A stretch of 14,207 nt of DNA from an uncultured archaeon (GTDB lineage: Archaea > Thermoproteota > Nitrososphaeria > Nitrososphaerales > Nitrosopumilaceae). The position numbers were made by a program, and so were the translations under genes. Location of the stretch: NCBI GenBank assembly GCA_937896495.1, contig CALBNQ010000197.1, forward strand, positions 1-14,207, given 5' to 3'. The notes under the pieces are model-generated. The model did no database searches, was not told where the DNA came from, and saw only the letters and a list, made by a program, of their open reading frames with translations. Positions within the stretch are counted from its first letter, which is position 1; each line of letters opens with the position of its first letter. Below are positions 6,046-12,975 of this stretch, one piece after another.

Positions 6046-6051
6046 CTCCTC
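6046..6051 (-). promoter_or_regulatory. Shine-Dalgarno-like GAGGAG for the DUF655 TTG start
   Basis: GAGGAG on the minus strand is complementary to the archaeal 16S 3' end core. It lies 9 nt before the TTG at 6036. It supports the TTG as the start of this internal operon gene, in contrast to the leaderless first genes. Confidence 0.6.
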
Positions 6052-6059
6052 GATTAAAT

Positions 6060-6386
6060 TTAAGAATGCTCCTTGATGATCTTGAGCATTTTTTCTAAAG
6101 TTTCAGCAAGAATTAATTTTTTCCAACCAAATGTAAAAGAACGTAATTCAGCCATACTAGTTGGTCTAATATTTACAATTTCAACAGCTTCATCCTCAGT
6201 TAACTCACATTCTTTGATAAGTTGTTTCTTCATATCCTTTGCAATTTTTGCATCAAATGTTACAAATTTTGAGACATAATCATATGTCCAACGCTGAATT
6301 TGGTCCATTTCTTCAACATCAACTTTACCTAAAATTTCTTTAACTTCTGAAAGAGAAATTGCTTGTTTCTTTTGTACTTCTTCCAT
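6060..6386 (-). CDS. rpoF: DNA-directed RNA polymerase subunit F (Rpb4-like, 108 aa)
   Basis: Rpb4/RpoF pairs with RpoE (Rpb7) to form the stalk of archaeal RNA polymerase, which helps open-complex formation and binds emerging RNA. The protein is all-helical. It shows the N-terminal S-L-S-E-V-K-E-I-L (11-19) tip region and the family signature E-A-V-E-I-V-N-I-R-P-T-S (66-77) followed by E-L-R-S-F in the HRDC-like C-terminal domain. Length agrees with the family (about 105-120). The ATG start lies 2 bp after the L21e stop, so the two are almost certainly co-transcribed. A weak GGTG precedes the start. Confidence 0.94.
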   Translation of the reverse strand: MEEVQKKQAISLSEVKEILGKVDVEEMDQIQRWTYDYVSKFVTFDAKIAKDMKKQLIKECELTEDEAVEIVNIRPTSMAELRSFTFGWKKLILAETLEKMLKIIKEHS

Positions 6387-6388
6387 AT

Positions 6389-6688
6389 CTATACACCGAA
6401 TGGTTTTATGTGATCCAATCTAGTGATTAAGGTTTTTGGTTTGTTGCCTAATTTTACACTAAGTGTAATAGCACGTCTACCAACATTTGTGACAACACCT
6501 ACTTTACCGTGATAACGTCTGTGTGGTAATCCTTTGTGTTGTCTTGGATCAATGATAACTAGAGCTTGTTGACCTTCTTGGTATTCACGTAATAGAAATG
6601 AGACTCCTCGTGGTGCCTTTTTTTTCATTACAGATCGTGATTTATGTTTAAATCCATGTGAACGACCATGGGACTTCTTAGTTGCCAT
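6389..6688 (-). CDS. rpl21e: 50S ribosomal protein L21e (99 aa)
   Basis: This is a large-subunit ribosomal protein found in archaea and eukaryotes. The start M-A-T-K-K-S-H-G-R-S-H-G is basic and histidine-rich. The core shows G-Q-Q-A-L-V-I-I-D-P (39-48), the family signature H-K-G-L-P-H-R-R-Y-H-G-K-V-G (51-64) and V-G-R-R-A-I-T-L (69-76). Length is normal. It leads the leftward string L21e-rpoF-DUF655-rsmA-HemK-like and has its own TATA-like box 28 bp upstream, with no Shine-Dalgarno sequence, so a leaderless message is likely. Confidence 0.97.
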   Translation of the reverse strand: MATKKSHGRSHGFKHKSRSVMKKKAPRGVSFLLREYQEGQQALVIIDPRQHKGLPHRRYHGKVGVVTNVGRRAITLSVKLGNKPKTLITRLDHIKPFGV

Positions 6689-6712
6689 TTAAGGTAAAAT
6701 CTCCGAAAGCCC

Positions 6713-6720
6713 TATTTTAA
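6713..6720 (-). promoter_or_regulatory. TATA-like box of the L21e-rpoF-DUF655-rsmA-HemK operon
   Basis: On the minus strand TTAAAATA is centred about 28 bp upstream of the L21e ATG. It fills most of the 41-bp gap after the rlmN stop and marks a new transcription unit. Confidence 0.55.
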
Positions 6721-6729
6721 CACTTAGAA

Positions 6730-7791
6730 CTATTTTGCTAAATTATCCACATCTGTTCTAAGTTGACCACAAGCTGCTGAGATCTCAGTGCCTTTCTCCA
6801 TACGAACAGTACAATTTACACCAGCATTAGATAAAATTCGTTCAAATTCAGATACACTTTCTGGAGAAGGACGTTGAAAATCTCCTGCAGTTGGATTGAT
6901 GGGAATCAAATTCACATGAGAACCATTTCCTTGTAAAAGCAAAGATAATTCTTTTGCAATTTCAGGTGAATCATTAATTCCAGCCATTAAGGCATATTCA
7001 AAAGTTACACGACGTCCAGTTTTTTGAAAATATCTTTTACCAGCATCAATGATATCTTCAACAGAATGAGGTCCAGCAGTTGGAACTAACTTTTTTCTCA
7101 ATTCATTATTTGGGGCATGAAGTGAGATAGCAAGACCAATCTGTAAATTTTCTTCAGACAGTTTATCAATTCCAGATGGAATTCCAATTGTAGATATTGT
7201 TATGTGGCGTTGTCCAAGTCCAAAGCCTCTATCATGAGTTAAAATTTTTACAGCACGAATCATTTCATCATAATTTGCCATAGGTTCTCCCATTCCCATG
7301 AAAACTAAATTAGTTACATGTTCTCCTCGTTTTTGTAAAATTTCTGCAAAATGAATTACTTGAGATATAATATCTTCAGCCATTAGGTTTGTTTCAAATC
7401 CCATTTGTCCAGTTGCACAAAACACACAACCCATAGCACAACCAATTTGTGTAGAAACACAAATAGTGGATCTAGGATGACCGCCAATTTTTGAGGGGTT
7501 GTATTGCATTAAGACAGTTTCTACAGAGGTGTCAGTTAGTTGTAGTAGTAGTTTAGTTGTATCACCATCTTCACTTACAATCTGATGAATTTTTTTTGCA
7601 GAACCAATTACATAACCAGACTCTATCAATTCTTCTCTCATTTTTTTAGGGAGTTGTTTTATTTCAGAAAGATTTTTTGGGAATTTGTAATAAAGAGGGA
7701 GTAATATTTGATCTGCCCTATATCTAGGATAACCCATATCGATTACTAATTGTTCCATTTCTTCGGGAAGTAGACGATAAAGATCTTTCAT
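6730..7791 (-). CDS. rlmN: Radical SAM rRNA/tRNA adenine-C2 methyltransferase RlmN-like (353 aa)
   Basis: RlmN methylates C2 of A2503 in 23S rRNA and of A37 in certain tRNAs through a radical mechanism. All known key residues are present. Cys118-x3-Cys122-x2-Cys125 binds the 4Fe-4S cluster; Cys111 corresponds to the E. coli catalytic Cys118; and Cys341 in A-A-C-G-Q-L (339-344) corresponds to the methyl-carrying Cys355. G-M-G-E-P (166-170) is the SAM-binding motif. The N-terminal domain (about 1-90) has the usual R-A-D-Q-I-L segment. Length is typical of bacterial RlmN, and the two cysteines argue for an active methyl synthase. RlmN is mainly bacterial, so an ancient transfer is plausible; base composition matches neighbours, so any transfer is not recent. 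It has its own promoter. Confidence 0.93.
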   Translation of the reverse strand: MKDLYRLLPEEMEQLVIDMGYPRYRADQILLPLYYKFPKNLSEIKQLPKKMREELIESGYVIGSAKKIHQIVSEDGDTTKLLLQLTDTSVETVLMQYNPSKIGGHPRSTICVSTQIGCAMGCVFCATGQMGFETNLMAEDIISQVIHFAEILQKRGEHVTNLVFMGMGEPMANYDEMIRAVKILTHDRGFGLGQRHITISTIGIPSGIDKLSEENLQIGLAISLHAPNNELRKKLVPTAGPHSVEDIIDAGKRYFQKTGRRVTFEYALMAGINDSPEIAKELSLLLQGNGSHVNLIPINPTAGDFQRPSPESVSEFERILSNAGVNCTVRMEKGTEISAACGQLRTDVDNLAK

Positions 7792-7813
7792 GATACTAAG
7801 ATACTCTCAAATG

Positions 7814-7822
7814 ATATTATAA
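7814..7822 (-). promoter_or_regulatory. TATA-like box for rlmN
   Basis: On the minus strand TTATAATAT is centred 27 bp upstream of the rlmN ATG at 7791. It is directly followed upstream by a 17-bp palindrome at 7822-7838. Confidence 0.55.
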
Positions 7823-7838
7823 TTTAATCCGATTAAAT
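7822..7838. promoter_or_regulatory. 17-bp palindrome upstream of the rlmN TATA box
   Basis: ATTTAATC (7822-7829) and GATTAAAT (7831-7838) are perfect inverted repeats around a single C. They sit where the BRE/upstream edge of the rlmN promoter would be. This could be an operator; it could also contribute to radA transcript termination. The AT-rich arms make chance occurrence possible. Confidence 0.4.
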
Positions 7839-7839
7839 C

Positions 7840-7890
7840 AAAAAAAGAAGAAAAAAGGAATAAAGTAAAAGAAAGAGTGATTACTCTTTT
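7840..7890 (-). terminator. Probable radA terminator: hairpin plus U-rich tract
   Basis: AAAGAGT (7872-7878) and ACTCTTT (7883-7889) form a hairpin overlapping the radA stop codon. Downstream on the minus strand come two T-runs, TTTTTT and TTTTTTT (7851-7856 and 7840-7846 region). U-rich tracts are the main archaeal intrinsic termination signal. Confidence 0.5.
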
Positions 7891-9101
7891 GTTGGTTCTG
7901 AATCATCTGATTCAACATCTACAATAGTTTCAACTACCGTCTTTACCTCAGATGACTCTGTAATGTCAGTCTTAGGTTCGGATGTAACTTCATCAGAAGT
8001 CTCTGTTGTTTCCACTTTAGATTCTGTGGAAATATCTGCTTCAGAAGTCTCTACGACAACCTCAGGCTCTTTTACCTTTTTTGTAGTTGTTTTTTTTGTA
8101 GTGGCTTTTTTTGCAGTCTTTTTTGTCTTTTTCTCAGTTTCTTCAGGATCAATCACGCCTGCTTCACCTAGAGCAAAGATTACTTCTTCTTCAGGATGAT
8201 GAGGACTATCCACCATTCTAGCAATTCGTTTCTTGCCTGATTTCTTAAAGTATATTCTGTATGTACTTGTGTGTGCAACTACATTTCCACCAACAGGACG
8301 TGTTGGATCACCAAAGAAGACATCAGGAGATGCCATCACTTGATTAGTTGCAAGTGCAGCGCAGTTGTAAGTTTCTGCGATTCTAGATAACAGATGGACA
8401 AAATGATTTAGTTTTTGTTGTCTGACAGACAATGTTCCACGTCCAAGATATTCAGAACGGAACAATCCAACTGCAGAATCTGCAACAATTAATTTGATAT
8501 TGTTTTCTTCAATTATAGAACCAGCTTCTTCTAGAATTAATGTTTGATGTGCACTGTTATATGCACGAGCAACAATTATTTGATCTAGTACTTTTTCTGG
8601 ATCCATTTCATGAGCTTGTGCAATAGATACAATTCTCTCAGGTCTGAAAGTATTTTCAGTGTCGATATACAAAACACCACCTTCAAGACCACCTTCTTCT
8701 TTTGGTTTTTGAACCATTACAGATAGTGTATGTGCAAATTGTGTTTTACCACAACCAAATTCACCATAAACTTCTGTCAAAGCTTGAGTTTCAATACCTC
8801 CATCAAATAGTGTGTCAAGACAATTTGTACCAGTTGTAATTTTACCAATACTTTGTCGATTTTTGTAAATTTCACTTGCACTAACAAAATCTTTAGCAAT
8901 TAAACCACCTTCAACTAAATGTTGTCGAGCTTTATTGACAATTTTTTCAGCAGTGTCCTTTTCCATTCCAGTAATTTCGGATATTTCTACAGGACCTCTA
9001 ACGATGAGGTCCATGACGTTGTGGATACCTGCATCAGATAATTTTCTTGTAGTTACAGGACCTACGCCCTCTAAACTATCTAATCTTAAATCTTCTACCA
9101 T
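7881..9101 (-). CDS. radA: DNA repair recombinase RadA with low-complexity C-terminal tail (406 aa)
   Basis: This is the archaeal RecA/Rad51 homologue that forms filaments on single-stranded DNA and catalyses strand exchange. Seen: N-terminal helix-hairpin-helix domain (about 7-62, L-E-G-V-G-P-V); the F-V-S-A polymerisation motif (72-75); Walker A G-E-F-G-C-G-K-T (113-120); Walker B L-I-V-A-D (204-208); and the L2-region R-P-V-G-G-N-V-V-A-H-T (268-278). The core ends near residue 318, about where most archaeal RadA proteins stop. Residues 319-406 are extra: a Lys/Thr-rich block (about 322-343) then an acidic Ser/Thr/Glu/Val-rich stretch. Codon usage does not change visibly at the junction, and the frame is continuous. 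The ATG at 9101 is 27 bp from a strong TATA box, with a palindrome at the start. Confidence 0.97.
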   Translation of the reverse strand: MVEDLRLDSLEGVGPVTTRKLSDAGIHNVMDLIVRGPVEISEITGMEKDTAEKIVNKARQHLVEGGLIAKDFVSASEIYKNRQSIGKITTGTNCLDTLFDGGIETQALTEVYGEFGCGKTQFAHTLSVMVQKPKEEGGLEGGVLYIDTENTFRPERIVSIAQAHEMDPEKVLDQIIVARAYNSAHQTLILEEAGSIIEENNIKLIVADSAVGLFRSEYLGRGTLSVRQQKLNHFVHLLSRIAETYNCAALATNQVMASPDVFFGDPTRPVGGNVVAHTSTYRIYFKKSGKKRIARMVDSPHHPEEEVIFALGEAGVIDPEETEKKTKKTAKKATTKKTTTKKVKEPEVVVETSEADISTESKVETTETSDEVTSEPKTDITESSEVKTVVETIVDVESDDSEPTKE

Positions 9102-9117
9102 ACCGTAAGGTACGGTA
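9101..9117. promoter_or_regulatory. Palindrome at the radA transcription start
   Basis: TACCGT (9101-9106) and ACGGTA (9112-9117) are exact inverted repeats separated by 5 bp, ending on the first base of the radA ATG. They lie just downstream of the TATA box at 9124-9132. A repressor bound here would cover the initiation site of a leaderless transcript. GC-containing arms in an AT-rich gap make it more notable than the other palindromes. Confidence 0.5.
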
Positions 9118-9123
9118 CCAGTA

Positions 9124-9132
9124 CTTTATAAG
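9124..9132 (-). promoter_or_regulatory. TATA box for radA
   Basis: CTTATAAAG on the minus strand is centred 27 bp upstream of the radA ATG, with good archaeal TATA-box quality. Confidence 0.65.
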
Positions 9133-9183
9133 AGTATTGTTTTAGAAAATGATCGTAAAATAAGAAACTACTAAGAAAAACAA

Positions 9184-9366
9184 CTAACGTCGTTTTCTTC
9201 TTTGACCAGGTTTATTTTGACCAGGATATCTTCCAAGAGCAAATCGTTTTTTGAAATTGCTTTTGTTTGCAACACTAGAACTATCACCGACAATCTTTCT
9301 TCCTTCTACTTTAGGAGTTTGACCTCGTACTTTACCTGCTTTAGTAAGCGAACCGTGTGTTGCCAT
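9184..9366 (-). CDS. rps30e: 30S ribosomal protein S30e (60 aa)
   Basis: This is a small, very basic ribosomal protein of the small subunit (FAU family), lacking the ubiquitin-like leader found in eukaryotes. The signature H-G-S-L-T-K-A-G-K-V-R-G-Q-T-P-K-V (4-20) is diagnostic. The C-terminus P-G-Q-N-K-P-G-Q-R-R-K-R-R is the usual basic tail. ATG start, with a TATA-like box 26 bp upstream in the 40-bp gap behind the radical SAM gene. It precedes radA in the same direction but with an 82-bp gap that contains radA's own promoter, so co-regulation is not implied. Confidence 0.96.
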   Translation of the reverse strand: MATHGSLTKAGKVRGQTPKVEGRKIVGDSSSVANKSNFKKRFALGRYPGQNKPGQRRKRR

Positions 9367-9387
9367 GAATTAGACTAAGGAATAGTG

Positions 9388-9397
9388 AATTTATGTA
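9388..9397 (-). promoter_or_regulatory. TATA-like box for S30e
   Basis: On the minus strand TACATAAATT is centred 26 bp before the S30e ATG at 9366. Confidence 0.5.
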
Positions 9398-9406
9398 TTT
9401 GTATGA

Positions 9407-11131
9407 CTACCAATACTTGTTTTTGACAATTTCAATAACTCTTTCATGTTCACGACTCTTTCTACGAGCATATTTTTCCATTGCACCAAGAGGAACACCG
9501 CCAAGGGATCTAGCAATTGCATTAAAGAAATACCTCTGTGGTCCTTTAGAGCCAGTTTTTGTCATGAATTTTTTAATAGCATATTTGAAATTGTGTTGCC
9601 ATGTTTTGTAAAGAACACCTAATTGAGCAGGAGTCATTTCTTGACCAATATTAAAGAAAGATGCATTTTCTAATAATCCAATTGGAACAAATGTTAAAGC
9701 AGTTGCAGTAAACATTGATTCTGGTTGTTCATGTTCTAATTCACTTAGTAGTCTAATAGTTTCCCAGGAATCTTCAGGTTGTTCATCATTATCTAGTCCC
9801 ATAATCAATGTGAATGCAGGAATCCAATAATTCTCATTCATAGCTTTTACACCTTCTTTAACAACCCAATGCCATTCCTCAGGTTTGTAAGGTGCAAGTT
9901 TTCTATCAGCATATTTTCCAATTAATCTTAAACTTCCAGTTTCAAATCCTGCTTGAACGCCAATCATGTTATCTGGACCAGCTTTCATTATTCTTGAAAG
10001 ATTTGGAAGAAGTTTTTCATCAGCAATTGCACCAGCTAAGGTTCCATGTGTTGGGTTAGTATGTTCCACACCAGTAGACATAATTCCAGTAAATAGTTCT
10101 TCTAGTGCCTCTCTATTTGGCTCCATTCCTTTTGCAGTTCTTGGATCCATTCCATAAACGAAAATATCATCACTATGAATCCATGCAGATTTAGAGCCGC
10201 CTTTTTTGATGTTAACTTCAATTTCTTTTTTAACTTTCTCGACAGGGTAATATCTCAAAGAACGTAATGTAACATCACAAAACTTACAACCGCGTCCACA
10301 ACCACGCATCACCTCAACCATGCCATGCATACTGGGTTCAATAATATCTGGAATTTCATCTAAATCAGGTCTGTCCCAAAAATTGACAAATCGTCCATGG
10401 ATTTTTTTATTATTTCTTTCAAATTCTTTAATGTTAACTTTAAAATCACTTCTCTTTCTGAAAGGATCCATATTTTCAAAATCGCCGTTAATCAAATAAT
10501 TGAAAAATCTTCCTGCATGACCATCGATTTCTGGAGCTATGCCACCAAGCTCACCTTCTAATATTGCATAAATTCCAAACTCTTCAATTTTTTCAGGATC
10601 ATAATTGTATTGCCAAGTTCCAGATGCACCAGAAATTACTTTAGCTTTACTTCCAGTTCTTGCTTTTGCAGCTTTGATTCTATGATGTAATTCAGTATTG
10701 TAAAATTCATCATAAGATGTTTGTTTTCTACCATAAGTAAACGTCATAGTTACAGGACCCATTCCAAGAGGATCCATTTCATAAGTTCCAATAACCTCAG
10801 TTTCAGGTCCAATAAATTTTTCAATATGATTCGGATGAGCAATAACTACATCACTTCGTGCAAAACCGTCACGTAACAAACCAGCTTCTAATTTTCTTAA
10901 TCCATATGGAGCATATTTTGCAGCGCCGTTAATATCAGGTGACCAATTACAAATGAAATCAAATAATACTTTTGGAGTGACTTGTTTTCCTAAAATTTTA
11001 TACCAAAAACTCTTTGGATCCCTATGAGGATCAAGTGCAGGTGCACATCCAAAAAATGTTGCTAAAGATAATCCACGATATGGAGACATCAAAGTACGAT
11101 CAGCAGTTAGAACAATCTTTGGAGTTCCCAT
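9407..11131 (-). CDS. B12-binding-type radical SAM protein (574 aa), substrate unknown
   Basis: This is a radical SAM enzyme with an N-terminal cobalamin-binding-like region. Counting from the ATG at 11131, Cys278-x3-Cys282-x2-Cys285 (C-G-R-G-C-K-F-C) binds the 4Fe-4S cluster, preceded by V-M-R-G as in B12-dependent members. The N-terminal 200 residues hold alternating strands and helices with D-V-V-I-A-H-P (94-100) and M-D-P-L-G-M-G (119-125). Residues 389-399 (M-I-G-V-Q-A-G-F-E-T-G) are in the SAM-barrel. The open frame extends 16 codons further to a TTG at 11179, but that stretch contains a TATA-like element and was left out. Archaeal proteins of this size and architecture include GDGT ring synthases (Grs) among others; whether this is one cannot be told from motifs. 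No membrane segment is evident. Confidence 0.85.
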   Translation of the reverse strand: MGTPKIVLTADRTLMSPYRGLSLATFFGCAPALDPHRDPKSFWYKILGKQVTPKVLFDFICNWSPDINGAAKYAPYGLRKLEAGLLRDGFARSDVVIAHPNHIEKFIGPETEVIGTYEMDPLGMGPVTMTFTYGRKQTSYDEFYNTELHHRIKAAKARTGSKAKVISGASGTWQYNYDPEKIEEFGIYAILEGELGGIAPEIDGHAGRFFNYLINGDFENMDPFRKRSDFKVNIKEFERNNKKIHGRFVNFWDRPDLDEIPDIIEPSMHGMVEVMRGCGRGCKFCDVTLRSLRYYPVEKVKKEIEVNIKKGGSKSAWIHSDDIFVYGMDPRTAKGMEPNREALEELFTGIMSTGVEHTNPTHGTLAGAIADEKLLPNLSRIMKAGPDNMIGVQAGFETGSLRLIGKYADRKLAPYKPEEWHWVVKEGVKAMNENYWIPAFTLIMGLDNDEQPEDSWETIRLLSELEHEQPESMFTATALTFVPIGLLENASFFNIGQEMTPAQLGVLYKTWQHNFKYAIKKFMTKTGSKGPQRYFFNAIARSLGGVPLGAMEKYARRKSREHERVIEIVKNKYW

Positions 11132-11156
11132 TATCTTCACGAAAATGATTTTGTGA

Positions 11157-11167
11157 TTTATTTTAAA
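11157..11167 (-). promoter_or_regulatory. TATA-like box for the radical SAM gene
   Basis: TTTAAAATAAA on the minus strand lies about 31 bp upstream of the ATG at 11131. It argues for that ATG over the in-frame TTG at 11179 and for transcription separate from pyrK. Confidence 0.45.
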
Positions 11168-11182
11168 CCTTGCTAGCAAAAA

Positions 11183-11995
11183 TTAATAATTTTCTAAAAT
11201 TCCTGCCTTATTTCGGTGAAAAATACCAAATTCTTTATTTTGAGATAAATGCTCTCCATCAAATATAGTCCCATCCTTGCAAACGAGATCTTCACCTACG
11301 CAACAACTTCCACAAATTCCAACTCCGCATTTCATCATGCGCTCAAGGCTTGCTTGAACAAAAATTTTCCTAGAATTTGCTGCAAGTACAGTTTTGTGCA
11401 TCATTATTTCTGGGCCACAAACATAGACACCATCATAATGATTTTCGCTGACAAGTTTTTCAACTAAATCAGTAACGTATCCTTTTTCACCATAACTTCC
11501 ATCATCAGTAGAAACAATTACTTTGTGAGGATTATTTTCCAAAAGATTATTTGCCAAAGATTCAAAAAATACTTCATCTTTTGATTTTGCACCAATCAAC
11601 ACAGTAACATTATCAGTTGGTTTTACAAATGTCAACAATCTCATCATTGGGACAAGACCAGTTCCACCACCAACTAGTAAGAGATTTCCTTTTTTAACAT
11701 CAAATGAATTTCCATAAGGGCCTCTAACACCTATCTGTTGACCTTCTTTAATGTTGAATAATCCAGTAGATGCTGGACCGTGTTTTCTAACAGTGAATGC
11801 AGCTTTGCCAGATTCTTTAGAAATCATAATGCTCATAGGCAATTCATTAATTCCAGGAATCCAAACCATTGCAAATTGTCCAGGAAGAACATTGGACATT
11901 ATTTCATCTGAAAAAACAAGTGTTCTAACAGTAGGAGTTTCATCAATAACTTTTTCAATAGTTACAATTGTTGTGTGGTTATGATTTCTTTGCAA
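11183..11995 (-). CDS. pyrK: Dihydroorotate dehydrogenase electron-transfer subunit PyrK (270 aa)
   Basis: PyrK passes electrons from the PyrD flavin to NAD via FAD and a 2Fe-2S cluster in class 1B dihydroorotate dehydrogenases, in pyrimidine synthesis. Seen: FAD-binding L-P-M-S-I (52-56, for the usual R-P-x-S); nucleotide-binding L-L-V-G-G-G-T-G-L-V-P (106-116); the C-G-P-E segment (193-196); and the iron-sulfur cysteines Cys223-x4-Cys228-x2-Cys231-x7-Cys239. Length is normal. The start is TTG at 11995, overlapping the pyrD end by 17 bp with a GGTGG-like sequence just upstream. The overlap and matching function make a pyrDK operon secure. Confidence 0.94.
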   Translation of the reverse strand: MQRNHNHTTIVTIEKVIDETPTVRTLVFSDEIMSNVLPGQFAMVWIPGINELPMSIMISKESGKAAFTVRKHGPASTGLFNIKEGQQIGVRGPYGNSFDVKKGNLLLVGGGTGLVPMMRLLTFVKPTDNVTVLIGAKSKDEVFFESLANNLLENNPHKVIVSTDDGSYGEKGYVTDLVEKLVSENHYDGVYVCGPEIMMHKTVLAANSRKIFVQASLERMMKCGVGICGSCCVGEDLVCKDGTIFDGEHLSQNKEFGIFHRNKAGILENY

Positions 11996-12890
11996 GACCC
12001 ACCATTTCCTTAATTGTAGAATAATTTTTCTTTTGCATGTATTTCAAAATTCCTTTGTTAATATCATCAAAAACATTAATCCAATTATCACCTACTGCGC
12101 TTCCAAGTTGAATTGCAGAAGCACCTGCCAAGAAAAATTCAACTGCATCCTCCCAAGTGGATATTCCACCACAACCAATTATAGGAATATCATATTTTGA
12201 AGAAATTTCATAAACACATCTTAATGCAATTGGTTTAATTGGAGTACCAGATAATCCTCCAAACTTGTTACTCAAAATCGGTCTTTGAGTCTCAACATCA
12301 ATTGCCATTGCACGAACAGTGTTAATTGCAGTAATTGCATCTATTCCAGATTCAATAGCAGTGCCCACAGTTTTTAGATAATGTGTAGTGCCCAATCCAA
12401 CTTTGGCAATTATAGGGACATTTGTAGAATTTTTTGCAGTTGTTACAATTTCTTTAACCAATTCAGGATCGTCACCTACTTCTAATCCAACTTTGGCAAC
12501 ATGAGGACATGAGAGATTTAACTCATATGCAGTAACTTTACAATTTTCAAATTGTTCAATCATTAATTCAAAGTCTTTAGGAATAGACCCCACCAGACTT
12601 ACAATGATTGGAACATCATGATTTGGTTTAATCATTTTTGCAAAATTTGGTGCGCCTGGATTAGATAATCCAACTGCATTCATCCAACCGCCTCCACCCA
12701 CGCTAAAAATTGTAGGATTTGGATAACCATCCCAAGGTTCAGTACTAAGGGACTTTGTTACGACAGCTCCTGCACCCGAACGATGTATACGGTTAAACAC
12801 ATCCAAAGAAATTCCTAAAATTCCAGATGCAAGCATAACTGGACGTTCTAATTGAATTTGGCCTAAAGAAGTTGTAATGCTAGGTTCCAC
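11979..12890 (-). CDS. pyrD: Dihydroorotate dehydrogenase, class 1B catalytic subunit (303 aa)
   Basis: PyrD oxidises dihydroorotate to orotate, the fourth step of UMP synthesis, in the cytoplasm. Seen: L-A-S-G-I-L-G (20-26); Lys46 in T-K-S-L-S; the substrate loop N-A-V-G-L-S-N-P-G (71-79); N-L-S-C-P-H (125-130) with Cys128 as the catalytic base typical of class 1; A-K-V-G (162-165); the FMN phosphate region G-C-G-G-I-S (239-244); and Q-L-G-S-A (261-265). Cys128 and the following pyrK place it in class 1B. It begins with GTG at 12890, 28 bp from a TATA-like box, so the message is probably leaderless. It diverges from nop5. Confidence 0.96.
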   Translation of the reverse strand: MEPSITTSLGQIQLERPVMLASGILGISLDVFNRIHRSGAGAVVTKSLSTEPWDGYPNPTIFSVGGGGWMNAVGLSNPGAPNFAKMIKPNHDVPIIVSLVGSIPKDFELMIEQFENCKVTAYELNLSCPHVAKVGLEVGDDPELVKEIVTTAKNSTNVPIIAKVGLGTTHYLKTVGTAIESGIDAITAINTVRAMAIDVETQRPILSNKFGGLSGTPIKPIALRCVYEISSKYDIPIIGCGGISTWEDAVEFFLAGASAIQLGSAVGDNWINVFDDINKGILKYMQKKNYSTIKEMVGLAKKS

Positions 12891-12913
12891 TTTGATTATT
12901 GGACTTGGTTTCG

Positions 12914-12922
12914 AATATAATA
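12914..12922 (-). promoter_or_regulatory. TATA-like box for pyrDK
   Basis: TATTATATT on the minus strand is centred 28 bp upstream of the GTG at 12890. This spacing supports the GTG as a leaderless start. Confidence 0.55.
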
Positions 12923-12941
12923 GTTGATTTGTAATTCTAGT

Positions 12942-12956
12942 ACCTTTTTTAAAGGT
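12942..12956 (+). promoter_or_regulatory. nop5 TATA-like box inside a short palindrome
   Basis: The T/A-rich core TTTTTTAAA (12945-12953) is centred 27 bp before the nop5 ATG. It is flanked so that ACCTTT (12942-12947) and AAAGGT (12951-12956) form an inverted repeat with a TTT centre. A TATA box within a dyad could be bound by a repressor or simply be coincidental. Confidence 0.5.
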
Positions 12957-12975
12957 CGTTTAGGTTGAACTATCT

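Noticed and set aside
5873..6279. Two plus-strand frames over DUF655 and rpoF
   Set aside because: They are shadows of well-supported minus-strand genes.
7881..8147. RadA tail as a frameshift or fused separate gene
   Set aside because: The frame is continuous, no start codon or promoter precedes the tail, and low-complexity extensions are known in other proteins, so a genuine extension is simpler.
7963..8199. 78-codon plus-strand frame, hydrophobic and looking like a membrane protein
   Set aside because: The Phe/Val run is the reverse complement of the Lys/Thr/Glu-rich RadA tail; there is no start signal or conservation argument.
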